Source of the DNA: Falsochrobactrum tianjinense
GTDB lineage: Bacteria > Pseudomonadota > Alphaproteobacteria > Rhizobiales > Rhizobiaceae
Assembly (NCBI RefSeq): GCF_019100495.1
Contig: NZ_JAHRVA010000004.1
Span: 287,026 to 351,025, forward strand
Length of the DNA: 64,000 nt
Direction: 5' to 3'
Both the position numbers and the translations under genes were made by a program. Under the pieces are notes generated by a model. It saw only the letters and a program-made list of their open reading frames with translations, did not search any database and was not told where the DNA came from. Below, in pieces: positions 44,828 to 53,461 of the stretch. Within the stretch, counting starts at the first letter, position 1, and every line of letters begins with the position of its first letter.

Positions 44828-45736
44828 CTACAAAAGCTCTTCCGCGAGAAACGCCGAAGAAGAATCTCGCACCGCCTGTATCATGAAATCACTGATTACC
44901 CTTATGCGCGGCGCAGCCATGACGTCCACATGGCAGCTCATCCAGTACTCGCGCAGAAGGTGCAATTCTGTAGGCAGAACCGGTACGAGATCGGGATATT
45001 TGCCTGCAATGAAATAGGGCAGGACGCAAAGGCCATAGCCCGCCAATGTTGCATGCAACTGTGCATGAATGCTGGAGCTTTGATAGTTACAACGCTGTCC
45101 AGGCAGGATTTCGCGCATATAATCGAGGCCCGGCGTAAACACCATGTCGTCGATATAGCCGATGAACGGGTGTCCCAGCATGTCCTCGCGCGAGCGGATG
45201 GGCGGATGGCGCGCGAGATAATCGCAATGCCCATAAATGAAAAGTCGGTAGGGCGTGATCTTCTCACTATGATATGGCCCCGTTCGCGGCATATGCAACG
45301 TAATGGACAACTCCGCCTCGCGCTTTGACAGTGACATAATCTGCTGGATCGTCACCACTTCCACGGACAGGCCGGGATAGGTCTGCGCCAGCAGTGGCAG
45401 GCGTTCGCCCAGAAAAAAATTGCCGAATCCTTCAAGCGTCGATAACCGCACGACCCCGGAAAGGGCCAAGAGATTGCCAGTGGCCTCGGTTCGGAACTTC
45501 ATGGCTTCCCGTTCCATGACTTCCGCAGGCCCCACAAGCCGCTCTCCCATCGGGGTCAGAAGATAACCGCGCGGATTACGCTCGAAGAGCTTCGTCGCCA
45601 GCGCCTGCTCCAGCCGGTCAATGCGGCGCAGCACGGTTACATGGCTGGTTCGCAATTGCCGGGCAGCACTCGAAAGCTGGCCCGTCCGCGCAACCGCCAG
45701 AAAATATTGCAGGTCGTCCCAGGTAAATTGCCGCAC
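44828..45736 (-). CDS. LysR family regulator of the Liv-type operon
   Basis: LysR regulator of 302 residues with helix-turn-helix DLQYFLAVARTGQLSSAARQ and LRTSHVTVLRRIDRLEQAL, then a substrate-binding domain from about residue 90. The frame is open to a TTG at 45790 with ATG at 45769, but GTG 45736 has a strong GGAGGA about 11 bases upstream and gives the usual start MRQFTWDDLQYF, so I use it. It is divergent from the importer operon beginning at 45944 and probably controls it. The 207-base divergent gap shows no repeat strong enough to call an operator. Confidence 0.85.
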   Translation of the reverse strand: MRQFTWDDLQYFLAVARTGQLSSAARQLRTSHVTVLRRIDRLEQALATKLFERNPRGYLLTPMGERLVGPAEVMEREAMKFRTEATGNLLALSGVVRLSTLEGFGNFFLGERLPLLAQTYPGLSVEVVTIQQIMSLSKREAELSITLHMPRTGPYHSEKITPYRLFIYGHCDYLARHPPIRSREDMLGHPFIGYIDDMVFTPGLDYMREILPGQRCNYQSSSIHAQLHATLAGYGLCVLPYFIAGKYPDLVPVLPTELHLLREYWMSCHVDVMAAPRIRVISDFMIQAVRDSSSAFLAEELL

Positions 45737-45943
45737 GGTTTTCTTTTCCTCCTCCGTAAACCTGTACATTTCCGCACAGACTGTGTTCAAAAATTGTTAT
45801 TCTTGTACGCATTTGTCAATGCTACGCTTCTTCTGAAATGCTCGGCAGGAGGAAGTCCCGGGCGTCAGGCGGAGACTGAATTTCACAGGAAGGCGCTGCA
45901 CGTTTTACGTGTCAGCGATAAAAAATTACCGGGAGGAAAATTT

Positions 45944-47149
45944 ATGAAATGTCTCGCACTTGCAACGGCAGCACTTTTTGCGGCAACCGCCATATCGTCA
46001 GCAGCAGAAATTTCGGATGGCAAGGTCAAGATCGGCATTCTGAACGACCAGTCGGGAGTCTATGCTGATTTTGGCGGTAAGTGGTCCTATGAGGCCGCAA
46101 AAATGGCCGCTGAGGATTTCGGCGGAACGGTGCTTGATGCGCCGATTGAGATCATCACCGCAGATCATCAGAATAAGCCCGATGTCGCGTCCAATATTGC
46201 GCGGCAGTGGTACGATACCGAACAGGTCGATTCGATCATGGAATTGACCACGTCTTCGGTCGGTCTCGCAGTGCAGGCACTATCCAAGGACAAGAAAAAG
46301 ATCACCATCAATACCGGCGCGGCAACGACCGAACTGACCGGCAAGCAATGTACGCCTTACGGCTTCCACTGGGCCTATGACACCCATGCTCTGGCGGTCG
46401 GTACGGGAGGCGCGATGGTCGAACAGGGCGGCGACAGCTGGTTCTTCCTCACCGCCGATTATGCCTTCGGCTATTCGCTCGAAGAACAGACATCGAAATT
46501 CGTCGAATCCAAGGGCGGCAAGGTTCTCGGCGCAGTGCGCCACCCGCTGGGGACGACCGACTATTCTTCATTCCTGTTGCAGGCACAGGCTTCCGGCGCC
46601 AAAGTCGTGGGCCTCGCCAATGCCGGTCTCGACACGTCGAACGCCATCAAGCAGGCTGCGGAATTCGGCATTGTCGCCGGAGGCCAGCGTCTGGCAGCCC
46701 TTCTCTTCACCCTCTCTGAAGTGCACGGGCTGGGCCTTCAGGCAGCGCAGGGCCTGACCCTGACCGAATCCTTTTATTGGGACCGTGACGATCAATCGCG
46801 CGAATTCGCCAAACGCTTTTTTGATCGCACCGGTCGTATGCCCAATATGATTCAGGCCGGCACCTATTCCGCCGTCACGCAATATTTGAAGGCCATCAAG
46901 GAAGCAGGCACGGATGAAACCGAAGCCGTTGCAAAGAAGATGCATGAAATGCCGGTCGAAGACGTCTTCGCGCGCTCCGGCAAAGTCACCCCCAATGGGC
47001 GCATGATTACGGACCTCTACCTGATGGAAGTCAAGAAGCCCGACGAGAGCAAGGCACCGTGGGATTATTACAAGGTTCTGGCGACCATCTCCGGCGATGA
47101 CGCATATATCAAGCCTGAAGAAAGCGGTTGCCCGCTGGTCAGCCAATAA
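45944..47149 (+). CDS. Periplasmic branched-chain-amino-acid-type binding protein
   Basis: Substrate-binding protein of the Liv/HAAT class, 401 residues, with signal peptide (MKCLALATAALFAATAISSA then AE). Family segments are DGKVKIGILNDQSGVYADFG, AARMAAEDF-like helix and ADYAFGYSLEEQTSKFVES. The ATG at 45944 follows GGGAGGAAAA. It heads the operon 45944-52218. Liv-type binding proteins are very broad; amides, urea, aromatic acids and choline-like compounds are all known ligands. The terminal GMC oxidoreductase gene hints that the ligand carries an alcohol group. Confidence 0.88.
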   Translation: MKCLALATAALFAATAISSAAEISDGKVKIGILNDQSGVYADFGGKWSYEAAKMAAEDFGGTVLDAPIEIITADHQNKPDVASNIARQWYDTEQVDSIMELTTSSVGLAVQALSKDKKKITINTGAATTELTGKQCTPYGFHWAYDTHALAVGTGGAMVEQGGDSWFFLTADYAFGYSLEEQTSKFVESKGGKVLGAVRHPLGTTDYSSFLLQAQASGAKVVGLANAGLDTSNAIKQAAEFGIVAGGQRLAALLFTLSEVHGLGLQAAQGLTLTESFYWDRDDQSREFAKRFFDRTGRMPNMIQAGTYSAVTQYLKAIKEAGTDETEAVAKKMHEMPVEDVFARSGKVTPNGRMITDLYLMEVKKPDESKAPWDYYKVLATISGDDAYIKPEESGCPLVSQ

Positions 47150-47159
47150 GGCCGGACGT

Positions 47160-47975
47160 ATGAACGCGGCAATAGCACATAAGGCGGCTCTGCATGAAGC
47201 AGGGCCGCACACCGCTCCTCCACCTGCACAGGTGGTTCTTTCGGCGCGCGGACTTGGCAAATCTTTTGGCGGCTTCGATGCTGTCAAGAATGTCGATCTG
47301 GATGTTGAACACGCGCAGGTCCATGCACTGATCGGGCCAAACGGGGCTGGAAAGACGACTGTCTTCAATCTGCTCACCAAATTCCTGCAACCCACCAGCG
47401 GGGAAATCACGTTTCTGGGCGAAAACATTACCAGAATCGACCCGGCCAGAGTGGCGCGGATGGGCCTTGTCCGTTCGTTTCAGATCTCGGCCACCTTCCC
47501 GCATCTGACGGTGCTCGAAAACGTCAAGATCGCGCTGCAACGAACGAACGACCTGGCCACACAGTTCTGGCGCTCGCTTTCGGCGCTTGACCGGCTGGAT
47601 GTGAAAGCCGTTGAGCTTCTGGAGCGAGTGGGCCTCGCCGATGCCCGCCATATGCAGGCCGCCGATCTTTCCTATGGCCGTAAACGCGCGCTGGAGATCG
47701 CCACCACGCTGGCGCTTGATCCCAAGGTACTGCTGCTGGATGAACCCATGGCTGGCATGGGCAGCGAGGATGTACGCACCATCGCCATGCTCATTTCCGA
47801 TGTGGCACGCAACCGCGCAGTGCTGATGGTGGAACATAATCTCAAAGTGGTGGCCGATATCGCTCATCACGTCACGGTGCTGCAACGCGGCGAGATTCTC
47901 GCCTCGGGCGATTATGCAACCGTCTCGCAGGATGAGCGCGTGCGCATCGCCTATATGGGAACTGAACATGAATAA
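47160..47975 (+). CDS. livG: ABC importer ATPase, LivG type
   Basis: ATP-binding subunit of 271 residues. Walker A is GPNGAGKTTVFNLLT, the signature is a variant, LSYGRKRALEIA, and Walker B is KVLLLDEPMAG; LivG-specific VRSFQISATFPHLTVLENV is present. The ATG at 47160 follows AAGGCCGGA. It starts 10 bases after the binding-protein stop and overlaps the next ATPase by 8 bases. The first 30 residues before the ABC domain are an unusual Ala-rich lead. Confidence 0.88.
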   Translation: MNAAIAHKAALHEAGPHTAPPPAQVVLSARGLGKSFGGFDAVKNVDLDVEHAQVHALIGPNGAGKTTVFNLLTKFLQPTSGEITFLGENITRIDPARVARMGLVRSFQISATFPHLTVLENVKIALQRTNDLATQFWRSLSALDRLDVKAVELLERVGLADARHMQAADLSYGRKRALEIATTLALDPKVLLLDEPMAGMGSEDVRTIAMLISDVARNRAVLMVEHNLKVVADIAHHVTVLQRGEILASGDYATVSQDERVRIAYMGTEHE

Positions 47976-48678
47976 AGGCCAACCACTCCTATCGGTGCGC
48001 GGGCTCAATGCCTGGTATGGCGAAAGCCACGCTCTGCATGGTGTTGATCTCGATATCTGGCCGGGAGAAACAATCACGCTCGTCGGGCGTAATGGCGTGG
48101 GCAAGACCACGACCCTGCGCGCCATCATAGGCATCATCCGCAAGCGCAGCGGCTCCATCACGCTGGGCGGACACGACATTCTACATCTGCCCCTGCATCG
48201 TATTGCCCATGCAGGGCTTGGCTTCGTACCGGAAGAACGCGGGATATTCGCGACGCTCAACGTGCATGAAAACCTCCTCCTGCCGCCCGTCGTTTCAAAG
48301 GGAGGCATGACGCTCGATGAAATTTACGACCTGTTCCCCAACCTTTATGAACGGCGCAACAGCCCCGGCACAAAGCTTTCGGGCGGTGAACAACAGATGC
48401 TCGCCATTGCGCGGGTTCTGCGCACCGGAGTCAAGGTGCTGCTGCTGGACGAGCCGACAGAAGGACTTGCTCCCGTCATCATCCAGAGGATCGGCGATGT
48501 GCTGGTGGAACTTAAAAAGCGCGGCATGACCGTTCTTCTGGTCGAGCAGAACTTTCGTTTTGCCGCGAAGGTCGCCGACCGCTTCTATCTCATGGACCAT
48601 GGCGTGGTGACTGAGAGTTTCCCAACCGAAGAATTGTCGGTCCGCATGGCGGCGCTCAACCAGGCGCTGGGGGTTTGA
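47968..48678 (+). CDS. livF: ABC importer ATPase, LivF type
   Basis: Second ATPase of the importer, 236 residues: Walker A GRNGVGKTTTLRAII, FVPEERGIFATLNVHENLLL, signature LSGGEQQMLAIARVLR, Walker B KVLLLDEPTEGLAP. The ATG at 47968 lies inside the end of livG, so translation is coupled. It pairs with LivG to power the two permeases encoded next. Confidence 0.9.
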   Translation: MNKGQPLLSVRGLNAWYGESHALHGVDLDIWPGETITLVGRNGVGKTTTLRAIIGIIRKRSGSITLGGHDILHLPLHRIAHAGLGFVPEERGIFATLNVHENLLLPPVVSKGGMTLDEIYDLFPNLYERRNSPGTKLSGGEQQMLAIARVLRTGVKVLLLDEPTEGLAPVIIQRIGDVLVELKKRGMTVLLVEQNFRFAAKVADRFYLMDHGVVTESFPTEELSVRMAALNQALGV

Positions 48679-48679
48679 T

Positions 48680-49567
48680 ATGACGATGATCTTTGGCATT
48701 CCCGTACAGGCCCTGCTCGGGCAATTGCTTGTCGGTCTCATCAATGGCTCGTTCTATGCAATATTGAGCCTTGGCCTTGCGATCATTTTTGGCCTTTTGC
48801 GCATCATCAATTTTGCCCATGGCGCGCAATATATGCTGGGCGCATTTGTTGGCTATCTGCTTTTGAGCTGGTTCAACATCGGCTATTGGCCCGCGCTCAT
48901 TCTCGCGCCGATTGTCGTCGGGCTGGGCAGCGCCATTATCGAGCGCCTCACGCTCGCAAGGCTTTACAATCTCGATCCACTCTATGGCCTGCTGTTCACC
49001 TTCGGTCTCGCGCTGGTGATCGAAGGTACGTTCCGCTATTATTATGGGGCCGCAGGCCAACCCTATGCGGTACCCTCTTCGCTGGCGGGCGGTCATAATC
49101 TCGGTTTCATGTTCCTACCCAATTATCGCGGCTGGGTGGTCGTCGCGTCACTGATCGTCTGCATTGGCACCTGGCTGCTCATCGAAAAGACCAAGCTGGG
49201 CGCCTATCTGCGTGCAGCTACCGAAAACCCAACGCTGGTCAAGGCGTTCGGCATCAATGTGCCGCTGCTTTTAACCTTCACCTATGCACTCGGTGCGGCC
49301 CTCGCTGGTTTTGCCGGTATTCTGGCCGCCCCGATCTATCAGGTCAGCCCTCTCATGGGATCCAACATCATCATCGTCGTCTTCGCCGTGGTCGTGGTGG
49401 GCGGTATGGGATCGATTCTGGGCGCCATCATCACCGGCTATCTGCTGGGTCTCGCCGAAGGTCTGACCAAGGTTTTCTACCCGGAAGCCTCCAGTATCGT
49501 CATCTTCGTCATCATGGCCATCGTCCTTCTGGTTCGACCCGCCGGACTGTTCGGGAAGGAGGCCTGA
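48680..49567 (+). CDS. livH: ABC importer permease, LivH type
   Basis: Inner membrane permease of 295 residues with about eight hydrophobic segments; LGLAIIFGLLRIINFAHGAQ is the LivH hallmark, and the conserved loop is TENPTLVKAFGINVP. Only one base separates it from livF and one from livM, so all belong to one message. Confidence 0.92.
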   Translation: MTMIFGIPVQALLGQLLVGLINGSFYAILSLGLAIIFGLLRIINFAHGAQYMLGAFVGYLLLSWFNIGYWPALILAPIVVGLGSAIIERLTLARLYNLDPLYGLLFTFGLALVIEGTFRYYYGAAGQPYAVPSSLAGGHNLGFMFLPNYRGWVVVASLIVCIGTWLLIEKTKLGAYLRAATENPTLVKAFGINVPLLLTFTYALGAALAGFAGILAAPIYQVSPLMGSNIIIVVFAVVVVGGMGSILGAIITGYLLGLAEGLTKVFYPEASSIVIFVIMAIVLLVRPAGLFGKEA

Positions 49568-49568
49568 C

Positions 49569-50558
49569 ATGGCTGATACGGCACTCAATACCACCGGCAC
49601 CAGACATGAGGAAAAAAAACCGGCAATTAACAGCCTGTCGGCAGTCATCCTCGGTATCGCCGTGATCGGGCTGATCGCAGCACCCTTCGCGGTCTATCCG
49701 ATCTTCCTGATGAAAATGCTGTGCTTTGCGCTCTTCGCCTCAGCCTTCAACCTGCTGCTTGGCTATACCGGCATTCTCTCATTCGGCCACGCAGCCTTCT
49801 TTGGCGGTGCCGCTTATGTCACAGCCCATGCGGTCAAGGAATGGGGTGTCCCGCCTGAAATCGGCATAATTCTGGGCGTGCTGGCCGCGGGAGTTCTCGG
49901 CCTCGTCATTGGCTATCTCGCCATTCGCCGCCAGGGCATCTATTCGACCATGATTACGCTGGCGCTGGCACAGATGTTCTTTTTCTTCTGCCTGCAAGCA
50001 CCTTTCACCCACGGCGAAGACGGCTTGCAGGGCGTGCCGCGAGGTTATCTCTTCGGCTTCATCGATCTCAACCAGCCGATGAATATGTATTATCTGATCC
50101 TCGCCCTGTTCGTTCTAGGCATTTTCGCCATCTGGCGGATTATCAATTCGCCCTTCGGCATGATTATGAAATCGGTACGCGAAAACGAGAACCGCGCCAT
50201 TTCTCTCGGCTATTCGGTCAACCATTACAAGCTGGCGGCCTTCGTCATGTCGGCGGCGCTTTCCGGTCTGGCGGGTGGCATGAAAGCGCTCGTCTTCCAG
50301 TTTGCAACCCTCACCGATGTCGGCTGGCAGATGTCGGGCGAAGTGATCCTTATGACCCTTCTGGGCGGCATCAGCACGCTGATCGGACCAATTATCGGCG
50401 CAGCTTTCGTTGTTGCATTGCAAAACTACCTCGCAACCTCCGATTTCCCGGTCACGATCGTTACTGGCCTGATCTTCATGGCATGCGTTCTCCTCTTCCG
50501 AAGAGGAATCATAGGGGAGATTTACGCATCGCGGCTTGGAAGGAAACTGTTCGGCTAA
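49569..50558 (+). CDS. livM: ABC importer permease, LivM type
   Basis: Partner permease of 329 residues with membrane segments throughout; LLGYTGILSFGHAAFFGGAA and the loop MKSVRENENRAISLGYSVNH are typical LivM. It precedes the GMC oxidoreductase by 61 bases. Confidence 0.92.
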   Translation: MADTALNTTGTRHEEKKPAINSLSAVILGIAVIGLIAAPFAVYPIFLMKMLCFALFASAFNLLLGYTGILSFGHAAFFGGAAYVTAHAVKEWGVPPEIGIILGVLAAGVLGLVIGYLAIRRQGIYSTMITLALAQMFFFFCLQAPFTHGEDGLQGVPRGYLFGFIDLNQPMNMYYLILALFVLGIFAIWRIINSPFGMIMKSVRENENRAISLGYSVNHYKLAAFVMSAALSGLAGGMKALVFQFATLTDVGWQMSGEVILMTLLGGISTLIGPIIGAAFVVALQNYLATSDFPVTIVTGLIFMACVLLFRRGIIGEIYASRLGRKLFG

Positions 50559-50619
50559 CCCATATTCCGGGAGCCGCTCGCACGCTCGATACGGTCCCGC
50601 TTTTACTGGATATAGACTT

Positions 50620-52218
50620 ATGACCGACACCTACGATTACATCATCGTTGGCGCGGGTACGGCGGGCTGCGCCCTTGCAAACCGCCTTTCCGCCGACCCC
50701 AACCACTCCGTATTGCTGCTGGAAGCGGGAGGAAAAGACAATTACGCCTGGATTCATATTCCCGTCGGCTATCTTTACTGCATCGGCAATCCACGCACCG
50801 ACTGGTGCTTCACGACAGAGGCCGAACCCGGTCTCAATGGCCGGGCGCTCGGCTATCCGCGCGGCAAGGTTCTGGGCGGCTGTTCCTCAATCAATGGCAT
50901 GATCTATATGCGTGGGCAGGCCCGCGACTATGATCTTTGGCGGCAAGCAGGCTGCGAAGGCTGGGGCTGGGGCGATGTGCTGCCTTACTTCAAGAAATCG
51001 GAGGATTATTACGCCGGAGCCGATGAATTACATGGCACGGGCGGCGAATGGCGCGTGGAAACGGCACGACTGCATTGGGATATTCTCGATGCTTTCCGCG
51101 ATGCAGCAGTCTCGGCCGGCATTCCAGCCATTGATGATTTCAATCGCGGCGACAATGAAGGTGTGTCCTATTTCAAGGTCAACCAGAAGCGCGGCATTCG
51201 CTGGAACAGCGCCAAAGCTTTTCTTCGCCCGGCGATTGCACGCAAAAACCTGCGCGTGGAAACGGGCGCGCATGTGCGCCGTATAGAGATTGAGGACCTG
51301 CGCGCAACCGGCGTCACTTTCGACCAGAACGGAACGACGCATACGCTAAAGGCCCGTCGCGAAGTCATCCTTGCCGCAGGCAGTGTCGGCTCCCCCCATA
51401 TTCTCGAACTTTCGGGAATTGGCCGTGGCGACATATTGCAACAGGCCGGAATCGCGGTCATCCTGGAGCGCAATCAGATCGGCGAGAACCTGCAAGATCA
51501 TCTGCAATTACGCTGCGCCTATAAAGTCACAGGCATCCCCACGCTCAACGAGAAAGCGAGCAAGCTTGTCGGCAAAGCGATGATCGGGCTTGAATATTTT
51601 CTGCGCCGTTCCGGTCCCATGTCGATGGCTCCCAGCCAGCTGGGCGTTTTCACCCGCTCCGATCCGGCCTACGAAACCGCCAATCTGCAATATCACGTAC
51701 AGCCCCTCAGCCTCGAAAAATTCGGCGATGCGGTTCACCCCTTCCCGGCCTTCACCGCCAGCGTCTGCAACCTGCGGCCCGACAGTCGCGGCTCCATCCA
51801 TGCCGCATCGCCGGATCATCGCACCCAACCGGCAATCAGGCCGAACTACCTTGCCACGACAAGTGACCGCCGCGTTGCTGCCGATGCTATTCGCCTCACC
51901 CGCCATATTGTGGCGCAGGCGCCCTTGCAGAAATATCGACCCGAGGAATTCAAACCCGGCCCGGATTACGAGACTCAGGAGCAACTGGAAAAAGCGGCGG
52001 GCGATATCGGCACCACAATTTTCCATCCTGTCGGCACCTGCCGGATGGGCAGCGATCCGGACGCCGTGGTCGATCCTCGCCTGCGCGTGAACGGCATTCG
52101 GGGGCTGCGTGTGGCCGATGCTTCCATTATGCCGTCAATCACTTCCGGCAACACCAATTCGCCCACACTGATGATCGCCGAAAAAGCGGCAGTGATGATT
52201 TTGGCAGACAATTATTGA
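50620..52218 (+). CDS. GMC family FAD-dependent alcohol oxidoreductase
   Basis: Glucose-methanol-choline type flavoenzyme, 532 residues. The FAD motif is DYIIVGAGTAGCALANRLS, GMC signature 1 is in PRGKVLGGCSSINGMIYMRG, signature 2 in AAGSVGSPHILELSGIG, and the catalytic His-Asn region is FHPVGTCRMG and SGNTNSPTLMIAEKAA. Choline dehydrogenase, polyethylene-glycol dehydrogenase and other alcohol dehydrogenases share this fold. Its place as the last gene of an importer operon suggests it oxidises the imported compound. The ATG at 50620 gives MTDTYDYII; the frame is open to 50536. Confidence 0.88.
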   Translation: MTDTYDYIIVGAGTAGCALANRLSADPNHSVLLLEAGGKDNYAWIHIPVGYLYCIGNPRTDWCFTTEAEPGLNGRALGYPRGKVLGGCSSINGMIYMRGQARDYDLWRQAGCEGWGWGDVLPYFKKSEDYYAGADELHGTGGEWRVETARLHWDILDAFRDAAVSAGIPAIDDFNRGDNEGVSYFKVNQKRGIRWNSAKAFLRPAIARKNLRVETGAHVRRIEIEDLRATGVTFDQNGTTHTLKARREVILAAGSVGSPHILELSGIGRGDILQQAGIAVILERNQIGENLQDHLQLRCAYKVTGIPTLNEKASKLVGKAMIGLEYFLRRSGPMSMAPSQLGVFTRSDPAYETANLQYHVQPLSLEKFGDAVHPFPAFTASVCNLRPDSRGSIHAASPDHRTQPAIRPNYLATTSDRRVAADAIRLTRHIVAQAPLQKYRPEEFKPGPDYETQEQLEKAAGDIGTTIFHPVGTCRMGSDPDAVVDPRLRVNGIRGLRVADASIMPSITSGNTNSPTLMIAEKAAVMILADNY

Positions 52219-52220
52219 GA

Positions 52221-52259
52221 CCGGCTATCCTGGGAGGAACAGGATTTTCATCAAGCCGG
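52221..52259 (+). terminator. Nested hairpin after the GMC gene
   Basis: Inner stem ATCCTG (52227-52232) and CAGGAT (52240-52245) with loop GGAGGAA, followed by TTTC; outer stem CCGGCT (52221-52226) and AGCCGG (52254-52259). The inner part resembles a short terminator of the Liv-type operon. The two stems can also form one structure. Confidence 0.5.
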
Positions 52260-52382
52260 ACCCGTGAAATTTCCATCCCTTCTGGCGATAGCTGGCGCAA
52301 TTTGACATTCAATACTTTCCGGTTTGCGAAATAATTTTCCTTGTTTCTTGGTTTATAAACGGGAATTATCGGCAACAGGGTG

Positions 52383-52410
52383 GGAACCGGGGCAAGATCA
52401 TTTCATCGAT
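52383..52410 (+). promoter_or_regulatory. GGAACC/CATC boxes before metQ
   Basis: GGAACC at 52383-52388 and CATCGAT at 52404-52410 have the same 21-base offset as the two ECF-type promoters at 33334 and 34112, but the -10-like box differs after CATC and no TTTT follows the first box. It lies about 50 bases before metQ. It may be chance. I see no SAM riboswitch in this 239-base leader. Confidence 0.25.
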
Positions 52411-52457
52411 CCGTTTTCAGGGCCTGCCAGCAGCTCTCTATATGCAAGGAAAAAGAA

Positions 52458-53294
52458 ATGTCGTCAGTCCTTTCCCGTTACTCACTGACCCGCCGCGCTG
52501 GCCTGAAGGCCGCTCTGTTCACGGCGGCTGCACTGACTGTCGGCTTTGCCGCTGTGCCGGGCCATGCGGAAGACAAGACCATCAAGGTCGGCATCATGGG
52601 CGGCGAAGACGAAGAAGTCTGGAAAGTCGTTGCCGAAGAAGGCAAGAAGCATGGCCTCAACATTGAGCGCGTGATCTTTAATGACTATAATCAGCCGAAT
52701 GAAGCATTGGAACGCAAGGAGATCGATGCCAACGCGTTCCAGCACAAACCCTATCTGGACGAGCAGATCAAGCAGCATGGCTATAAGATCAGCGTCGCCG
52801 GCTACACTGCCGTTTGGCCGATCGGAATCTATTCACGCAAGGTAAAAAGCCTTGATGAACTCCCGGAAGGCGCGGTCGTGGGCATACCGAATGATCCATC
52901 CAACGAAGGGCGTGCGCTACGCGTTCTCGAAGAGAAGGGCCTCATCAAGCTCAGCCCCGATGCAGGCATTCTCGCAACGCCGATCCATATTGTCGAAAAT
53001 CCCAAGAAACTTGAGGTGAAGGAACTCGACGCCGGCGTGGTTGGCCGTTCCGTCGACGATCTGGACGCCGCCATCGTCAACAATGACTGGGCTGCCAAAG
53101 CCGGCCTTGAAAAGGCGGATGCCATTGGCTGGGAATCCAACGAAAACAATCCCTATAACAACTTCATCGCCGTGCGCACTGAAGACGCCGATAAAGAATG
53201 GGTGAAAAACCTCGTCGCCTCATTCCAGAACGATGCCGTCAAGGCAGAACTCGAGCGCGCCTACAAGGGCACCGGCATTCCAGCCTGGAACTAA
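52458..53294 (+). CDS. metQ: Methionine-binding protein of the MetNIQ importer
   Basis: Periplasmic D/L-methionine-binding protein of the NlpA/MetQ family, 278 residues. The signal ends VGFAAVPGHAEDKT without a lipobox cysteine, so it is probably exported and free, unlike E. coli MetQ. Family segments are KVGIMGGEDEEVWKVVAEE, ANAFQHKPYLDEQIKQHGYK and NDPSNEGRALRVLE. The ATG at 52458 follows AAGGA. It is followed by a strong terminator, so metN and metI have their own transcription start or depend on readthrough. Confidence 0.93.
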   Translation: MSSVLSRYSLTRRAGLKAALFTAAALTVGFAAVPGHAEDKTIKVGIMGGEDEEVWKVVAEEGKKHGLNIERVIFNDYNQPNEALERKEIDANAFQHKPYLDEQIKQHGYKISVAGYTAVWPIGIYSRKVKSLDELPEGAVVGIPNDPSNEGRALRVLEEKGLIKLSPDAGILATPIHIVENPKKLEVKELDAGVVGRSVDDLDAAIVNNDWAAKAGLEKADAIGWESNENNPYNNFIAVRTEDADKEWVKNLVASFQNDAVKAELERAYKGTGIPAWN

Positions 53295-53314
53295 GCATCC
53301 TTAATGCTTGCGAG

Positions 53315-53350
53315 GCCGCGCCGGAAAGTATTTCCGGCGCGGCTTTTGTT
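53315..53350 (+). terminator. Strong terminator between metQ and metN
   Basis: GCCGCGCCGGAAA (53315-53327), loop GTA, TTTCCGGCGCGGC (53331-53343), then TTTTGTT. A perfect 13-base stem 21 bases after the metQ stop. Confidence 0.93.
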
Positions 53351-53461
53351 GACGGATGTATAAAAATTGCCCAAAAGCATCCCCCATGGCTTTCGAATAA
53401 TCTGGCAACAGCTTTGAGGAGCCATAAAGGCATTGTCGTTCATTAAAGCAGAAGAAAAACC

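Noticed and set aside
52219-52457. SAM riboswitch before metQ
   Set aside because: I looked for SAM-I, SAM-II and cobalamin-like cores. The GGTGGGAACC stretch resembles a piece of some, but the conserved order and pairing are missing.
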